This document shows, piece after piece, positions 1-7,629 of a DNA stretch of 54,433 nucleotides. Positions within the stretch are counted from its first letter, which is position 1. Each line of letters begins with the position of its first letter. The translations under genes were made by a program, and so were the position numbers. Source of the DNA: an uncultured Clostridia bacterium. Its GTDB lineage: Bacteria > Bacillota > Clostridia > Oscillospirales > Acutalibacteraceae. The notes under the pieces are model-generated. The model worked only from the letters and a program-made list of their open reading frames with translations. It ran no database searches and was not told where the DNA came from. The stretch spans positions 1 through 54,433 of the forward strand of contig CANQLX010000005.1 of assembly GCA_947624835.1 (NCBI GenBank). Reading direction: 5' to 3'.

Positions 1-85
1 AAACCGAAAAAGAAGAAATAAGCAACTTCCCGCTTGTCAGAGAGACAATGAAGGCGGCAAATCGATATACGAGGAGGTTATTGCC

Positions 86-163
86 ATGAAAAATGAAATT
101 AAACATCTCTCACACTCAACATACAGATGCCAATACCATATTGTATTTGCACCAAAATATAGG
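86..163 (+). pseudogene. tnpA: IS200/IS605-type transposase (tnpA), 5' fragment
   Basis: The frame from ATG 86, preceded by a GAGGAGG ribosome-binding site at 71-77, encodes 26 residues starting MKNEIKHLSHSTYRCQYHIV, the typical start of the Y1 (HUH) transposase of IS200/IS605 elements. It ends at TAA 164 only because the IS1182-type element begins there. The same frame resumes at 1866. Bases 1-85 upstream hold no recognisable gene; the first 21 bases could be the last codons of one (KPKKKK then stop). Confidence 0.8.
151..163. repeat. 13-bp target-site duplication, left copy (right copy 1866-1878)
   Basis: ACCAAAATATAGG occurs at 151-163 and again at 1866-1878, exactly flanking the insertion sequence. 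Deleting the element plus one copy restores the tnpA reading frame, so this is a target duplication made by the insertion. Confidence 0.85.
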
Positions 164-1865
164 TAAGCGATTGCAAAAGTCAGAACAGTAATATTCCCCA
201 AAAGAAAAAATCGCTTTACTGGATGAAGCAAGAGCGACCGGATTAAAATAAGGCAGCACAAAAAGACCGATCAACGATCAGTCTGAAAAAAATATGGAAA
301 CGAGAATTAAGCAGCCTTAGAAACGAGTTTACGGACGCTTTTGTAAAGCTTAGTTTGGTTGATGGCTTTTGATAGTATAACGCCAACAAGTTGAATACAA
401 CCGGCAAGGAATAAATCTGCTTTAATAGTTTTAATGTTGACAGACCTTAAATCACCCAGACCAAAAGCGTCTTTGAAAATATTGATCGTTCTTTCGACAA
501 GAACTCTGTGCTTGTAAAGATTATCCCAATGCTCTGTGTTTCTTGGAATACCGGGACAATTTCTGAAATCCTTGTCGGGATATGTATAGGCGCATTTGCC
601 GTAAGATGATTCCGTGCAAGGTGTCTCGCAAACGCAAATTCTCTTGTTACCCTTCTGGATTGGTTTATGGCAGACCCACTTAATTCTTAAGGAACGGTTC
701 TTGCCGCCTGATTTACCGAGACAGGTGAATTGAGTACCATCCAAAGGACAGACAGGATTTCCGTATTGATTAAAAGCAGAGTGTGAAGATGTTGAATTGC
801 GGCTGTTGAGCGGAATGCAGGCTCTTGAAAAGTTGAAATCATTTTTCAGCATGGAATAAATGTCGTAAGAATCGAATGCGGCATCTCCGAGAAAAGTGGA
901 ATAGGAAAACGACTTGTGAACACCAAAGAAATCGGACAAAACAGGTTTTAAAGAAACAGAATCGCCGATTTCTTTGTCTTTTTCGGGATCATCGGATTTC
1001 GTAGTTACTATTTCAGGGTGTTCATCTCTGAAATTATCGTCAAAGAACGAGATGTGTCTTACGATTCCTAACCCATCGGTTACAATTCCTGCCTTGTAGG
1101 AATAACAATAATGACCATTGATATATTGCTGCCGAGCCATGGGTGCTTTTGCAGCTTTGTCTGGCAAAAATGAGTATACCAATTTGTAAGGGTCGATGTC
1201 GGGATTGGATTTCGCAAGCTTCTTTGCTTGATTAAGTTTTGTGTTCAAAAACTTGGGATTATTTTCCTTTACTTTGGGTTCTATCCCGGTTGTATCATAT
1301 ATCAGGTATCGAGATTTCTTTTCGTTGATCTCACGGCAAATCGGCTCTGTTATTTCCACGAGAGAATAGAACATCATCTCAATATAATCACAGAACTGCT
1401 GCTTAAATCTTGTAAGTTGCGATTCATCGGGAAGCTTATCAAATCCACAGAAATCCCGCAGTTCCTTCGAGAACTTTAACAAGGTCAACAATTGTTTATT
1501 CTGCTTCATTCCCAAAAGTGATTTCAATATCAGAGCACGAATGAAGCTTTCCAAAGAGTTGGTGCGCTTACGACCATATCTGTTGTAATATGCACACTGA
1601 AATTGAGGCGGTATGATCGCCTCAAAGTCGATGTGCTCCTCAAGAAGCTCAACAAGTTCCGACTGGTTCTCGTCCATCTTTTCGAGTACATCTGTGTAAG
1701 TATCAAACAATGATAACTGCACAACTTTATTTCGCATGTTTTTTTTCTCCGTTTTTGGTGTGTTTTGTCCAATTAAATTATACCATAAAACGGAGAAAAA
1801 ATCAGTTGTTTAACATCAAAAAAGTCGGCTGTTTATGCCTGCTTGGGGCATTTTGCAATCGGCTA
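164..1865 (-). mobile_element. IS1182/DUF772-type insertion sequence, 1702 bp
   Basis: The ends are 15-bp inverted repeats, TAAGCGATTGCAAAA at 164-178 and the complement of TAGCCGATTGCAAAA at 1851-1865, matching at 13 of 15 positions. One transposase gene lies inside on the minus strand. A 13-bp direct repeat flanks the element. Family placement rests on the DUF772-plus-DDE layout of the transposase; assignment to IS1182 rather than another IS5-superfamily group is a judgement from memory. The open frame and well-matched ends suggest it could still be mobile. Confidence 0.8.
307..1737 (-). CDS. DDE transposase of the IS1182/DUF772 type
   Basis: A 476-residue transposase that should cut and join the ends of the surrounding element. 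Residues 30-130 carry the DUF772-like helical N-terminal domain. The RNase H-like DDE core follows, with probable acidic residues D148 (in YDTTGIEP), D285 (in GDAAFDSYD) and E415 (in LVERTINIF). A Cys-rich insert at about 330-395 (PVCPLDGTQF, ICVCETPC) is typical of the group and may bind zinc. ATG 1737 has an ACGGAGA ribosome-binding site at good spacing. The frame is full length with no stop, so the gene looks intact. It is the only gene of the element and reads against the tnpA it interrupts. Confidence 0.9.
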   Translation of the reverse strand: MRNKVVQLSLFDTYTDVLEKMDENQSELVELLEEHIDFEAIIPPQFQCAYYNRYGRKRTNSLESFIRALILKSLLGMKQNKQLLTLLKFSKELRDFCGFDKLPDESQLTRFKQQFCDYIEMMFYSLVEITEPICREINEKKSRYLIYDTTGIEPKVKENNPKFLNTKLNQAKKLAKSNPDIDPYKLVYSFLPDKAAKAPMARQQYINGHYCYSYKAGIVTDGLGIVRHISFFDDNFRDEHPEIVTTKSDDPEKDKEIGDSVSLKPVLSDFFGVHKSFSYSTFLGDAAFDSYDIYSMLKNDFNFSRACIPLNSRNSTSSHSAFNQYGNPVCPLDGTQFTCLGKSGGKNRSLRIKWVCHKPIQKGNKRICVCETPCTESSYGKCAYTYPDKDFRNCPGIPRNTEHWDNLYKHRVLVERTINIFKDAFGLGDLRSVNIKTIKADLFLAGCIQLVGVILSKAINQTKLYKSVRKLVSKAA

Positions 1866-2036
1866 ACCAAAATATAGGAGAAAGGAGATATATGGAAAAC
1901 TCAGAAAAGACGTAGGAGAAATACTTAGAAAATTATGCGAAGAAAAGAAAGTCGAAATAATCGAGGCAGAGGCTTGCCCTGATCATATTCATATGCTTGT
2001 GAGTACAAGTAAAACAGCCGTCCGGAAAATACTCTG
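1866..2036 (+). pseudogene. tnpA: IS200/IS605-type transposase (tnpA), middle fragment with HUH motif
   Basis: Frame continuous with the 5' fragment once the insertion and one target copy are removed. It encodes PKYRRKEIYGKLRKDVGEIL and then the catalytic HUH motif as PDHIHMLVS at about 1978-2004. TnpA homology stops after that and the frame ends at TGA 2034-2036, so the second half with the catalytic tyrosine is gone. The gene was therefore dead from two causes: the IS insertion and a 3' deletion. Confidence 0.8.
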
Positions 2037-2049
2037 AGCGGCTGTTTTT
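2011..2049. terminator. Bidirectional hairpin terminator
   Basis: AAAACAGCCG (2011-2020) pairs with CGGCTGTTTT (2039-2048) around an 18-nt loop. T-runs on both sides let it end rightward transcripts from the tnpA remnant and leftward ones from the zinc-ribbon gene. Confidence 0.7.
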
Positions 2050-2061
2050 GAATACCTCAAT

Positions 2062-2295
2062 TCATATTGTCCACTTGTGTCCGCAGTTCTGACAAATACA
2101 TACGGTATTATACTTGTATTTTGTTTTTCCCGAACCCTTGTGTTTTCCGAATATGAGCCATAGTCCGCAGGTGCAGAGAACAAGGGTCCAATACAACAAA
2201 TCCCACAGACAGCCTGCTCCATTCACTCCTGTCTTTGATGTTGATTGTTCGGATGTAACGGTGACATTATCCTTTCCGCAAACAGGGCATACCAT
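2062..2295 (-). CDS. Small zinc-ribbon protein with a membrane segment
   Basis: A 77-residue protein with one Cys pair at each end: CPVC at residues 3-6 and CQNC at 68-71, together a split zinc ribbon. Between them residues 29-50 are hydrophobic (LWDLLYWTLVLCTCGLWLIF) and could be one membrane-embedded helix. ATG 2295 has an AAGGAGG site 7 bases upstream, so the start is secure. It is divergent from the Xre gene, and the shared 130-bp spacer holds that gene's operator. Similar short proteins are common in Clostridia and their phages. The function is unknown. Confidence 0.7.
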   Translation of the reverse strand: MVCPVCGKDNVTVTSEQSTSKTGVNGAGCLWDLLYWTLVLCTCGLWLIFGKHKGSGKTKYKYNTVCICQNCGHKWTI

Positions 2296-2370
2296 TATAT
2301 CTCCTCCTTGAATTTATTATATATATATTTTAATCTAAAAAAGTTATTGTGTCAAGTATAAATATCATAT

Positions 2371-2386
2371 TGATAATGATTTATCA
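2371..2386. promoter_or_regulatory. Inverted repeat, likely operator of the Xre regulator
   Basis: TGATAA-TGAT-TTATCA is a perfect 6-4-6 inverted repeat 40 bases upstream of the Xre start, beside the AT-rich TATATTGTATAAT stretch (2392-2404) that holds the likely -10. Position and symmetry suit autoregulation. It also lies in the spacer of the divergent zinc-ribbon gene and could control both. Confidence 0.5.
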
Positions 2387-2425
2387 TACAGTATATTGTA
2401 TAATAAGTATAAATTGGAGTTGATA

Positions 2426-2716
2426 ATGATGATTTCGGAAAAAATAAAATTGCTTCGCAGTGAATCGGGAATGACACAGGCGGAGCTTGCAAGAAAACTC
2501 AGTATAACAAGGGCAGGTGTGAATGCATGGGAAATGGGGGTATCTGTACCTTCTACTCAGTATATTGTGGAGCTGGCTATGCTGTTTAATGTTTCTGCTG
2601 ATTATCTTTTAGGACTGTCAAAAACATCGACCGTAAGCGTTGAGGGACTGAGTGAATATCAGGTTAAGGTTGTGAGAGAGGTTATTGAATGTATGAGGAA
2701 TAAATCTGAAGAATAA
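2426..2716 (+). CDS. Xre-family helix-turn-helix transcriptional regulator
   Basis: A DNA-binding regulator of about 96 residues. Residues 3-58 form an HTH_3 domain, with MTQAELARKLSITRAGVNAW as the first HTH helices and VSADYLLGL as the usual end. The remaining 35 residues (LSEYQVKVVREVIECMRNK) probably form a dimerisation helix. The frame extends upstream to 2396, but GGAG at 2415-2418 places the start at ATG 2426 (or 2429). It is divergent from the zinc-ribbon gene and followed by its own hairpin, so it is a single-gene unit. The regulated genes are not known. Confidence 0.85.
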   Translation: MMISEKIKLLRSESGMTQAELARKLSITRAGVNAWEMGVSVPSTQYIVELAMLFNVSADYLLGLSKTSTVSVEGLSEYQVKVVREVIECMRNKSEE

Positions 2717-2723
2717 ACAAAAA

Positions 2724-2787
2724 AACAGGATATAAAATATTGTTTGGGGGATCATTTAATTTATTGATAATATCCTGTTATATTTTT
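2724..2787 (+). terminator. Hairpin terminator after the Xre gene
   Basis: AACAGGATAT (2724-2733) pairs perfectly with ATATCCTGTT (2770-2779) across a long 36-nt AT-rich loop and is followed by ATATTTTTC. The long loop makes it a weaker call than a compact hairpin. Confidence 0.5.
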
Positions 2788-2861
2788 CTCTTGATAATAC
2801 TGATACAAACAAATGTAATAATTATATCAGTTCGGATTACACACCGAAAGAGGTACGATAT

Positions 2862-2996
2862 ATGAAAAACATACTTATTATTGATGATGACATACACATA
2901 GGGAATATGTTGGAGGAAGTTCTGACAAAGGAGGGCTATGGTGTTTCCCGTGCATATTCGGGAACAGAAGCACTTCTCTATCTTTCATTACAATAG
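2862..2996 (+). pseudogene. Response regulator, truncated after 44 residues
   Basis: ATG 2862 with a GAAAGAGG site starts MKNILIIDDDIHIGNMLEEV, the beginning of a response-regulator receiver domain with its acidic D-D pair at residues 8-10. Normal sequence runs to about residue 40 (SGTEALLYL), then the frame meets TAG 2994. The phosphoacceptor Asp (about residue 52) and the DNA-binding domain are missing. The following bases belong to an ABC ATPase in another frame, so one deletion fused the two genes. Confidence 0.8.
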
Positions 2997-3400
2997 AAAT
3001 AAGAGAATTGATACTTAAACTGAATACAGAAAGACAAATCACTTTTCTTGTTTCAAGCCATATACTCGATGGACTCTCAAGAATTGCCACATATTACGGT
3101 TTTATCGAAAACGGACGTATTATAAAAGAAATCAGTGCGAAAGAACTTGAAAAGGAAGTAAGAAAATCTCTGCGTGTTGAAGTAAATAATATAAAAGCAC
3201 TTAGTCGTGTGCTTGACTGTATGAATACGGAGTATAAGATACTTTCCGAAAAAGAGGCGGATATCTATGCCGAAATAGAAATATCCGAACTTGTATCAGA
3301 ACTTAAAAAAGAAGACTGTAAAATATTATCCGTTACAAGACATAACGAAAATCTCGAAAGCTATTATATAAACCTTACGGGAGGTTATAAAAATGTGTAA
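2987..3400 (+). pseudogene. ABC transporter ATP-binding subunit, C-terminal third only
   Basis: The frame reads ITIEIRELILKLNTERQITF and then LVSSHILDGLSRIA, the D-loop/H-loop part of a BcrA/lantibiotic-type ABC ATPase (switch His in SSHIL), followed by the usual C-terminal domain. The Walker A, signature and Walker B parts are gone with the deletion that joins it to the response-regulator start near 2987. There is no start codon of its own with a ribosome-binding site. It cannot hydrolyse ATP. It ends at TAA 3400, overlapping the permease start. Confidence 0.8.
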
Positions 3401-4165
3401 GCTTTTGTCTGCGAATTTTTCCCGTTTGTTTAATATTTTTAATTATTTATTCTGCTTTCTTTTTGTTATGTAAACAGATAAGTGTCGGTTTGGAAACTCC
3501 GTATTGGGAGGATAAGGAGTTTTTCAATTTTTCGCTTTGTATACAGACATTGATTATTTTTTTCTGTTATATTTTTACGTGCAGAATACAGCAGCGGTGC
3601 TGTTCGCAATAAGATTATAACAGGTGCAAAGAGGACAAATATATACCTGTCCAATCTTATACTGGTGTTTTCCGTTGCATTGATAATGATGGTCATATGG
3701 TTTTCCTGTGCCGCATTAGGTGCACCGAGCCTTAGAACATGGGAATTTGCTTATGCTTCATACGGTTCAAAAAATCTCAGCTCAACGGAAACCGGCTGTT
3801 TTGATTTCATATGGTATACTGTTGTGACAGTAATGTTTTTGGCTGCTGTTGCATCGATAGTTACTTTTATAAATATGTTGTTATCCGATAATTCCTCGAT
3901 AGGGGCTTTTGTTTCACTTATTTTATTTTTTGTTATGATATTCGGGTCACTGGCACTAAGAAGCGGACTCGATAAACCCGGATTTCATAAATACATATAC
4001 CAAATAATTCTCGATTTTCTGCCCACAGGTCAAGGAATACAGATGTTTGATTTTGATACGGGTGATTATGTGCATATAGTCCGTATGCTGTTGTCGTCTG
4101 CATTTATTACAGTTTCGACAACGGTGATAGGGGTTATATTATTCAAAAGAAAAAATATAAAATAG
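3393..4165 (+). pseudogene. ABC-2 type permease, broken by two frameshifts
   Basis: ATG 3393 has a GGGAGG site and starts MCKLLSANFSRLFNIF, the usual opening of a BcrB-like permease, then stops at about 3473. A second frame carries YWEDKEFFNFSLCIQTLIIF up to about 3580. A third resumes with AEYSSGAVRNKIITGAKRTN and runs to 4165 with at least three hydrophobic helices and the end LFKRKNIK. The pieces together are near full length, so the damage is two small frameshifts. It would have partnered the truncated ATPase. Confidence 0.75.
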
Positions 4166-4175
4166 GGAGCAGTTT

Positions 4176-5075
4176 ATGGAAATATGGTTATGGGTATCAG
4201 TCTGTATAATGGCTGTAATAATTATAATTCTTCTTGTAAAGATACACATTATGCACATATCCTGCAAGGAAATATGTATTGCTTTTGCCAACAGGCTCAC
4301 GACCGATACCAATATACTTATTGATATTTCCGGCAGAGATAAATATATGCGAAAGCTTGCGAGTAGTATTAATCTTGAGCTTCGCAGGCTGCGTACACTA
4401 CGCAATCATTATAGACTCGGCGACAACGAGCTGAAAAATGCCGTTACCAACATTTCACATGATCTCAGAACCCCTCTGACCGCGATATGCGGATATCTTG
4501 ACTTGCTTGAGCAGGAGGATAAAAGCGAAAATGCCAAAAGATATCTTATGATAATCAGAAACAGGGTAAATATCCTCATTGAGCTTACGGAGGAGCTTTT
4601 CAGATATTCTGTAATTCTGACATCTGAAAATGAAGCTGTGAAGGATAGGGAGGATTTATCAATTGGAGATATACTCGAAGAAAGCATAGCGGCATTTTAT
4701 ACTTCCCTGAGCGAAAAAGGAATAGTACCCGATATTGATATTCCCGAACAAAAAATAGTGAGAAAGCTTAACCGCTCCTCACTGACACGTATATTTTCCA
4801 ATCTAATTAACAATGCAATAAAATACAGTGACGGAGATCTTGAAATCCGCCTTACGGAAGCAGGTGAGGTTATTTTTACCAATACAGCCGCCAACATAAG
4901 TGAGGTACAGGTCGGAAGGCTGTTTGACAGATTTTATACCGTTGAGGCGGCAAGAAATTCCACAGGTCTGGGACTTTCCATTGCGAGAGCGTTGGTCGGA
5001 CAGATGGGAGGAACAATATCGGCGGATTACCAGAACGGAAAGCTGAGTGTTCATGTGATTTTTCCCATCCCTTGA
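4176..5075 (+). CDS. Sensor histidine kinase (intramembrane-sensing type)
   Basis: A 299-residue membrane kinase expected to phosphorylate a response regulator. There is one N-terminal membrane helix (residues 3-24) and no extracytoplasmic sensor domain, as in the BceS/lantibiotic kinases that sense through an ABC transporter. The H-box is ISHDLRTPLTA with His95, the N-box is FSNLINNAIKYSD, and the G-box is GLGLSIARAL. ATG 4176 has an AGGGAG site and lies 10 bases after the permease. The kinase is intact while its regulator, ATPase and permease are all broken, so it probably has no partner in this locus and is a survivor of a decaying module. Confidence 0.85.
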   Translation: MEIWLWVSVCIMAVIIIILLVKIHIMHISCKEICIAFANRLTTDTNILIDISGRDKYMRKLASSINLELRRLRTLRNHYRLGDNELKNAVTNISHDLRTPLTAICGYLDLLEQEDKSENAKRYLMIIRNRVNILIELTEELFRYSVILTSENEAVKDREDLSIGDILEESIAAFYTSLSEKGIVPDIDIPEQKIVRKLNRSSLTRIFSNLINNAIKYSDGDLEIRLTEAGEVIFTNTAANISEVQVGRLFDRFYTVEAARNSTGLGLSIARALVGQMGGTISADYQNGKLSVHVIFPIP

Positions 5076-5100
5076 TTAAGCTGATGACTTATTGTATAAT
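5072..5100 (+). promoter_or_regulatory. Sigma-A-type promoter, TTGATT-17-TATAAT
   Basis: TTGATT at 5072-5077 overlaps the kinase stop codon and TATAAT is at 5095-5100, with a 17-base spacer. The downstream gene starts at 5132, so the leader would be about 25 bases. Confidence 0.6.
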
Positions 5101-5131
5101 AAAGGAAAGAAGTGATATCGGAGATGTTGTT

Positions 5132-5674
5132 ATGGCAAACGTGATAGGATTGTGTAAAAATTCGTCGACAGAAGATTCTATCAAAGCGAGTAACGGCTTA
5201 ACGGATGTATTAATCGACGTTCTTTTACTGAGTGGTTCGGCACTTGCAGAATCTGACGATGAAAAGGAATTTGTTGTTTGGTTGGCAGAAAGGGATCAGA
5301 ATGTTCGTGGAATCGGTAATGTTGACTTCAGTATAGATGAAATGCCGTGGACAAAAAGTAATTTCCAATCTGAGAAGTGCTTTATGATACAGATTATTGA
5401 AAGTGCAGAAAAAAGGCTTGAATGGGATAAACTCGGATATACACCAAATGAAGAACTCATTATTTATATTTTGGATCGGTTCAAAAGACTTGTTATGCTT
5501 ATGACAGAGGATAAAATCAGGGAAGATGAAAGAGATCGGTGGTTTAAAGGTGCTGAGGCAGAGGATCCTTTAAAATGCGGTTTTCCTCGGTGCAGAAAAT
5601 GTAATTCTTTGTTATCCTGTTTCGGATGTAAAATATGTGGTGAATATAATCAGGGCTATAATTTATATACATAA
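5132..5674 (+). CDS. Hypothetical protein with a Cys-rich C-terminus
   Basis: A soluble acidic protein of about 180 residues that I do not recognise. Most of it is predicted helical (about residues 1-140). The end holds a Cys cluster CRKCNSLLSCFGCKICGEYN, likely a zinc-binding knuckle. The frame extends upstream to TTG 5072, but GGAG at 5120-5123 and the promoter ending at 5100 place the start at ATG 5132. It has its own promoter and terminator, so it is transcribed independently of the decayed kinase locus. No signal peptide or membrane helix is visible. Confidence 0.6.
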   Translation: MANVIGLCKNSSTEDSIKASNGLTDVLIDVLLLSGSALAESDDEKEFVVWLAERDQNVRGIGNVDFSIDEMPWTKSNFQSEKCFMIQIIESAEKRLEWDKLGYTPNEELIIYILDRFKRLVMLMTEDKIREDERDRWFKGAEAEDPLKCGFPRCRKCNSLLSCFGCKICGEYNQGYNLYT

Positions 5675-5682
5675 ATTCAAGA

Positions 5683-5720
5683 ATGACTCCGGTGATGTTT
5701 CGGGGTCATATCTGTTTTTT
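5683..5720 (+). terminator. Hairpin-T terminator
   Basis: ATGACTCC (5683-5690) pairs with GGGGTCAT (5702-5709), allowing a T-G pair, and is followed by ATCTGTTTTTT. Confidence 0.65.
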
Positions 5721-5781
5721 GTAAGGGATATTTTTTATATAATACGGCATATACATTACAAAACGGAATGGAGGAATTGTA

Positions 5782-6534
5782 ATGGGATATACCGATGAGG
5801 AAATGCAGGAAACAGAGAAAAATCAAAGTGAGGAATACAACGGAGAGGAAGTAAAAAAGCCTGCTGTGCAGGGAAATGGTATGCTGCTGATTATAATTCA
5901 ACTTATTGTGAGTGCTGTTATAGTAATTGCGGCGTTAATAATAAAACTTATCGGGGGAACGGTACACAGTCAGGCGGCAACATGGTTTTATGATAATTAT
6001 AATAATTCTGTTTTCATAAATACGGCGGACGGCACAATCCCCTATACGGATAATATAAAACTTAAGGAGATCAGCACACCTGCTCCAAATATTATAGTAA
6101 AGGAAAATGTGGATATAACAGAAAAGCTCAAAAAAGATATAACTCCACCGCTTAAAGAGGCTGTTATTACATCGGGTTTTGGTTCGAGAGAGCTTAACGG
6201 TGAGGAGCAAATCCATAAGGGGATTGATTTCGGTGCAGATGAGGGGACGGAAATATGTGCTGCATTTGACGGAACAGTTACAATTTCTATGGAGGATCCG
6301 TCCTATGGTAATTATGTAGTGCTTTCCCATGATGATGAAGTGAAGACACTCTATGCTCACTGCTCCAAGTTACTCGTAAAAAAAGGAGATAAGGTCAAGG
6401 CAGGCGATAAAATAGCACTTGTCGGAGCAACAGGAGATGCGGACGGGAATCATCTTCATTTTGAGGTGCTTATAGACGGAAAAAATATTGACCCGTCCGG
6501 GATTCTTGAATATCCGACTAACGGAGCTGAGTGA
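5782..6534 (+). CDS. Membrane-anchored M23 (LytM) peptidase, SpoIVFA-like
   Basis: A 250-residue protein: charged N-terminal tail, one membrane helix at 34-57, a linker, and an M23 domain at about 125-240. The LytM zinc ligands are present: H145 and D149 (HKGIDFG) and H226 of HLHFEV, with H193 in YAHCSK, so the domain could be active. The M50 gene starts 6 bases later. That order matches spoIVFA-spoIVFB, in which SpoIVFA holds the SpoIVFB protease in check in the forespore outer membrane until sigma-K is needed. In Bacillus SpoIVFA the M23-like domain is degenerate, so an apparently complete site here is notable. ATG 5782 has a GGAGGA site. A possible sigma-E-like -10 (TATACATT at 5750-5757) lies upstream but is weak. 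Confidence 0.8.
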   Translation: MGYTDEEMQETEKNQSEEYNGEEVKKPAVQGNGMLLIIIQLIVSAVIVIAALIIKLIGGTVHSQAATWFYDNYNNSVFINTADGTIPYTDNIKLKEISTPAPNIIVKENVDITEKLKKDITPPLKEAVITSGFGSRELNGEEQIHKGIDFGADEGTEICAAFDGTVTISMEDPSYGNYVVLSHDDEVKTLYAHCSKLLVKKGDKVKAGDKIALVGATGDADGNHLHFEVLIDGKNIDPSGILEYPTNGAE

Positions 6535-6540
6535 AAACCT

Positions 6541-7191
6541 ATGCATATAAAAATAGGAACACTTACAATAGAATTAAGCTTTCCTCTTGTTGCGGCAATG
6601 ACAGCAGTTATCATATGCGACAGCTCAATGTCTGTCACAATATGTTTTATTGCCGCAATTATACATGAGGCAGGTCATCTTCTTGCACTATGGAAATACG
6701 GTTCGTTCCCGAAGAGAATAAGGCTTACCCTCTTTGATATTGCAATAATCGACAGAAATAAGCCATTGAGAAGTCTGAAAAAGGAGCTTGTAGTTGTTCT
6801 TGCTGGGGTGACTGTCAATATCATAGCGGCAGTTTTGTGCTATATACTTAATAAGTTGTTTCCATGTACATTCTTTGAAAGCTTGTTTGCCGCAAATATT
6901 ACATTGGCAGTGTTCAACAGTCTGCCTGTGGATTCCCTTGACGGAGGTCAGGCAGTATTTTTGCTTTTATGCGAAAAAATGGATATAAGACGAGCTATGA
7001 GTGTGCTTGATATTATTTCATTTATAATTCTTATTCCGATTGGTTGTCTTGGCTTTCTTGTACTGCTAAGGTCAAAATATAATTTTACACTTCTGCTTAC
7101 TGCGATATATCTTACAGCACTTATACTTATAAGAAAGAGCGGAGATATATTCGTGGAAATGCATAATAAGTATGGTAAAGTTAAGGATTAA
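6541..7191 (+). CDS. spoIVFB: M50 site-2 protease, SpoIVFB-like
   Basis: A 216-residue polytopic membrane zinc protease. HEAGH at 42-46 gives the two zinc His and catalytic Glu inside a membrane helix, and D134 in DSLDGGQ is the third ligand of the NPDG-type motif. Four to six hydrophobic segments and the compact size fit the SpoIVFB group, which cleaves pro-sigma-K during sporulation. It lies 6 bases after the M23 gene in one operon and is followed by a hairpin terminator. The specific role as pro-sigma-K protease is inferred from the pair; another S2P substrate is possible. Its substrate gene is not in the window. Confidence 0.8.
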   Translation: MHIKIGTLTIELSFPLVAAMTAVIICDSSMSVTICFIAAIIHEAGHLLALWKYGSFPKRIRLTLFDIAIIDRNKPLRSLKKELVVVLAGVTVNIIAAVLCYILNKLFPCTFFESLFAANITLAVFNSLPVDSLDGGQAVFLLLCEKMDIRRAMSVLDIISFIILIPIGCLGFLVLLRSKYNFTLLLTAIYLTALILIRKSGDIFVEMHNKYGKVKD

Positions 7192-7206
7192 TATAATCTT
7201 AAGGAG

Positions 7207-7235
7207 ATGTCCCTATTAATATGGGGCATTTTTTT
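7207..7235 (+). terminator. Hairpin-T terminator
   Basis: ATGTCCC (7207-7213) pairs with GGGGCAT (7223-7229), followed by seven T. It ends the SpoIVFA/B-like operon. Confidence 0.7.
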
Positions 7236-7297
7236 ATACCGTAAAGTGTCGAAAACAATATAATATGCCAATGATTCGTAAAATGTTTTGGTACATA

Positions 7298-7326
7298 TTG
7301 ACAAATTATAATGCAAGGTGTAAAAT
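7298..7326 (+). promoter_or_regulatory. Sigma-A-type promoter of the Ter cluster, TTGACA-17-TAAAAT
   Basis: TTGACA at 7298-7303 and TAAAAT at 7321-7326 are spaced by 17 bases, the best promoter in the 438-base gap before terD. It would give a leader of about 295 bases. The leader holds a small hairpin CGCAT/ATGCG (7498-7517) and the inverted repeat at 7568-7589; I recognise no known riboswitch in it. Confidence 0.6.
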
Positions 7327-7567
7327 GTATTTGTTACTTGAAGTGTGTTTTACAGAAAAAATATTTACATATTTACGTAACTGTGTATACATAAGTTTGG
7401 ATTAAGGTTTTTTAGAGAATTTGTTAAATACGCAGGTACTGTATATGTTTTTGGGGAATCAGTACAAAATGAAATTTAGATAGAGAAAGAGCAGATCCGC
7501 ATACCGAGTGGGATGCGCATTATTGACGAAAACACGGTTTCTGTTATGAGGGTGAAATGGTACTGTT

Positions 7568-7600
7568 ATAACCGATATCAAGCGGTTATTATTGTATAAT
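7568..7600 (+). promoter_or_regulatory. Inverted repeat plus TATAAT just upstream of terD
   Basis: ATAACCG (7568-7574) and CGGTTAT (7583-7589) form a perfect 7-bp inverted repeat with an 8-base spacer. TATAAT follows at 7595-7600, about 30 bases before the terD start. No good -35 is seen, as expected of a promoter needing an activator bound at the repeat; alternatively it is an operator or leader hairpin. Confidence 0.4.
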
Positions 7601-7629
7601 CCGATAAAACAAATCAGGAGGAGATAAAT

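Noticed and set aside
4139..4687. Minus-strand frames opposite the histidine kinase
   Set aside because: They overlap a gene with complete kinase motifs and show no start signals.
5726..5757. Sigma-E-like promoter (GGATATT ... TATACATT) before the SpoIVFA-like gene
   Set aside because: Two mismatches in the -10 and a 17-base spacer make it too weak to list as a feature, although sporulation control would make sense.
7236..7629. Possible riboswitch in the Ter leader
   Set aside because: Only short, weak stems were found and no known aptamer core was recognised.
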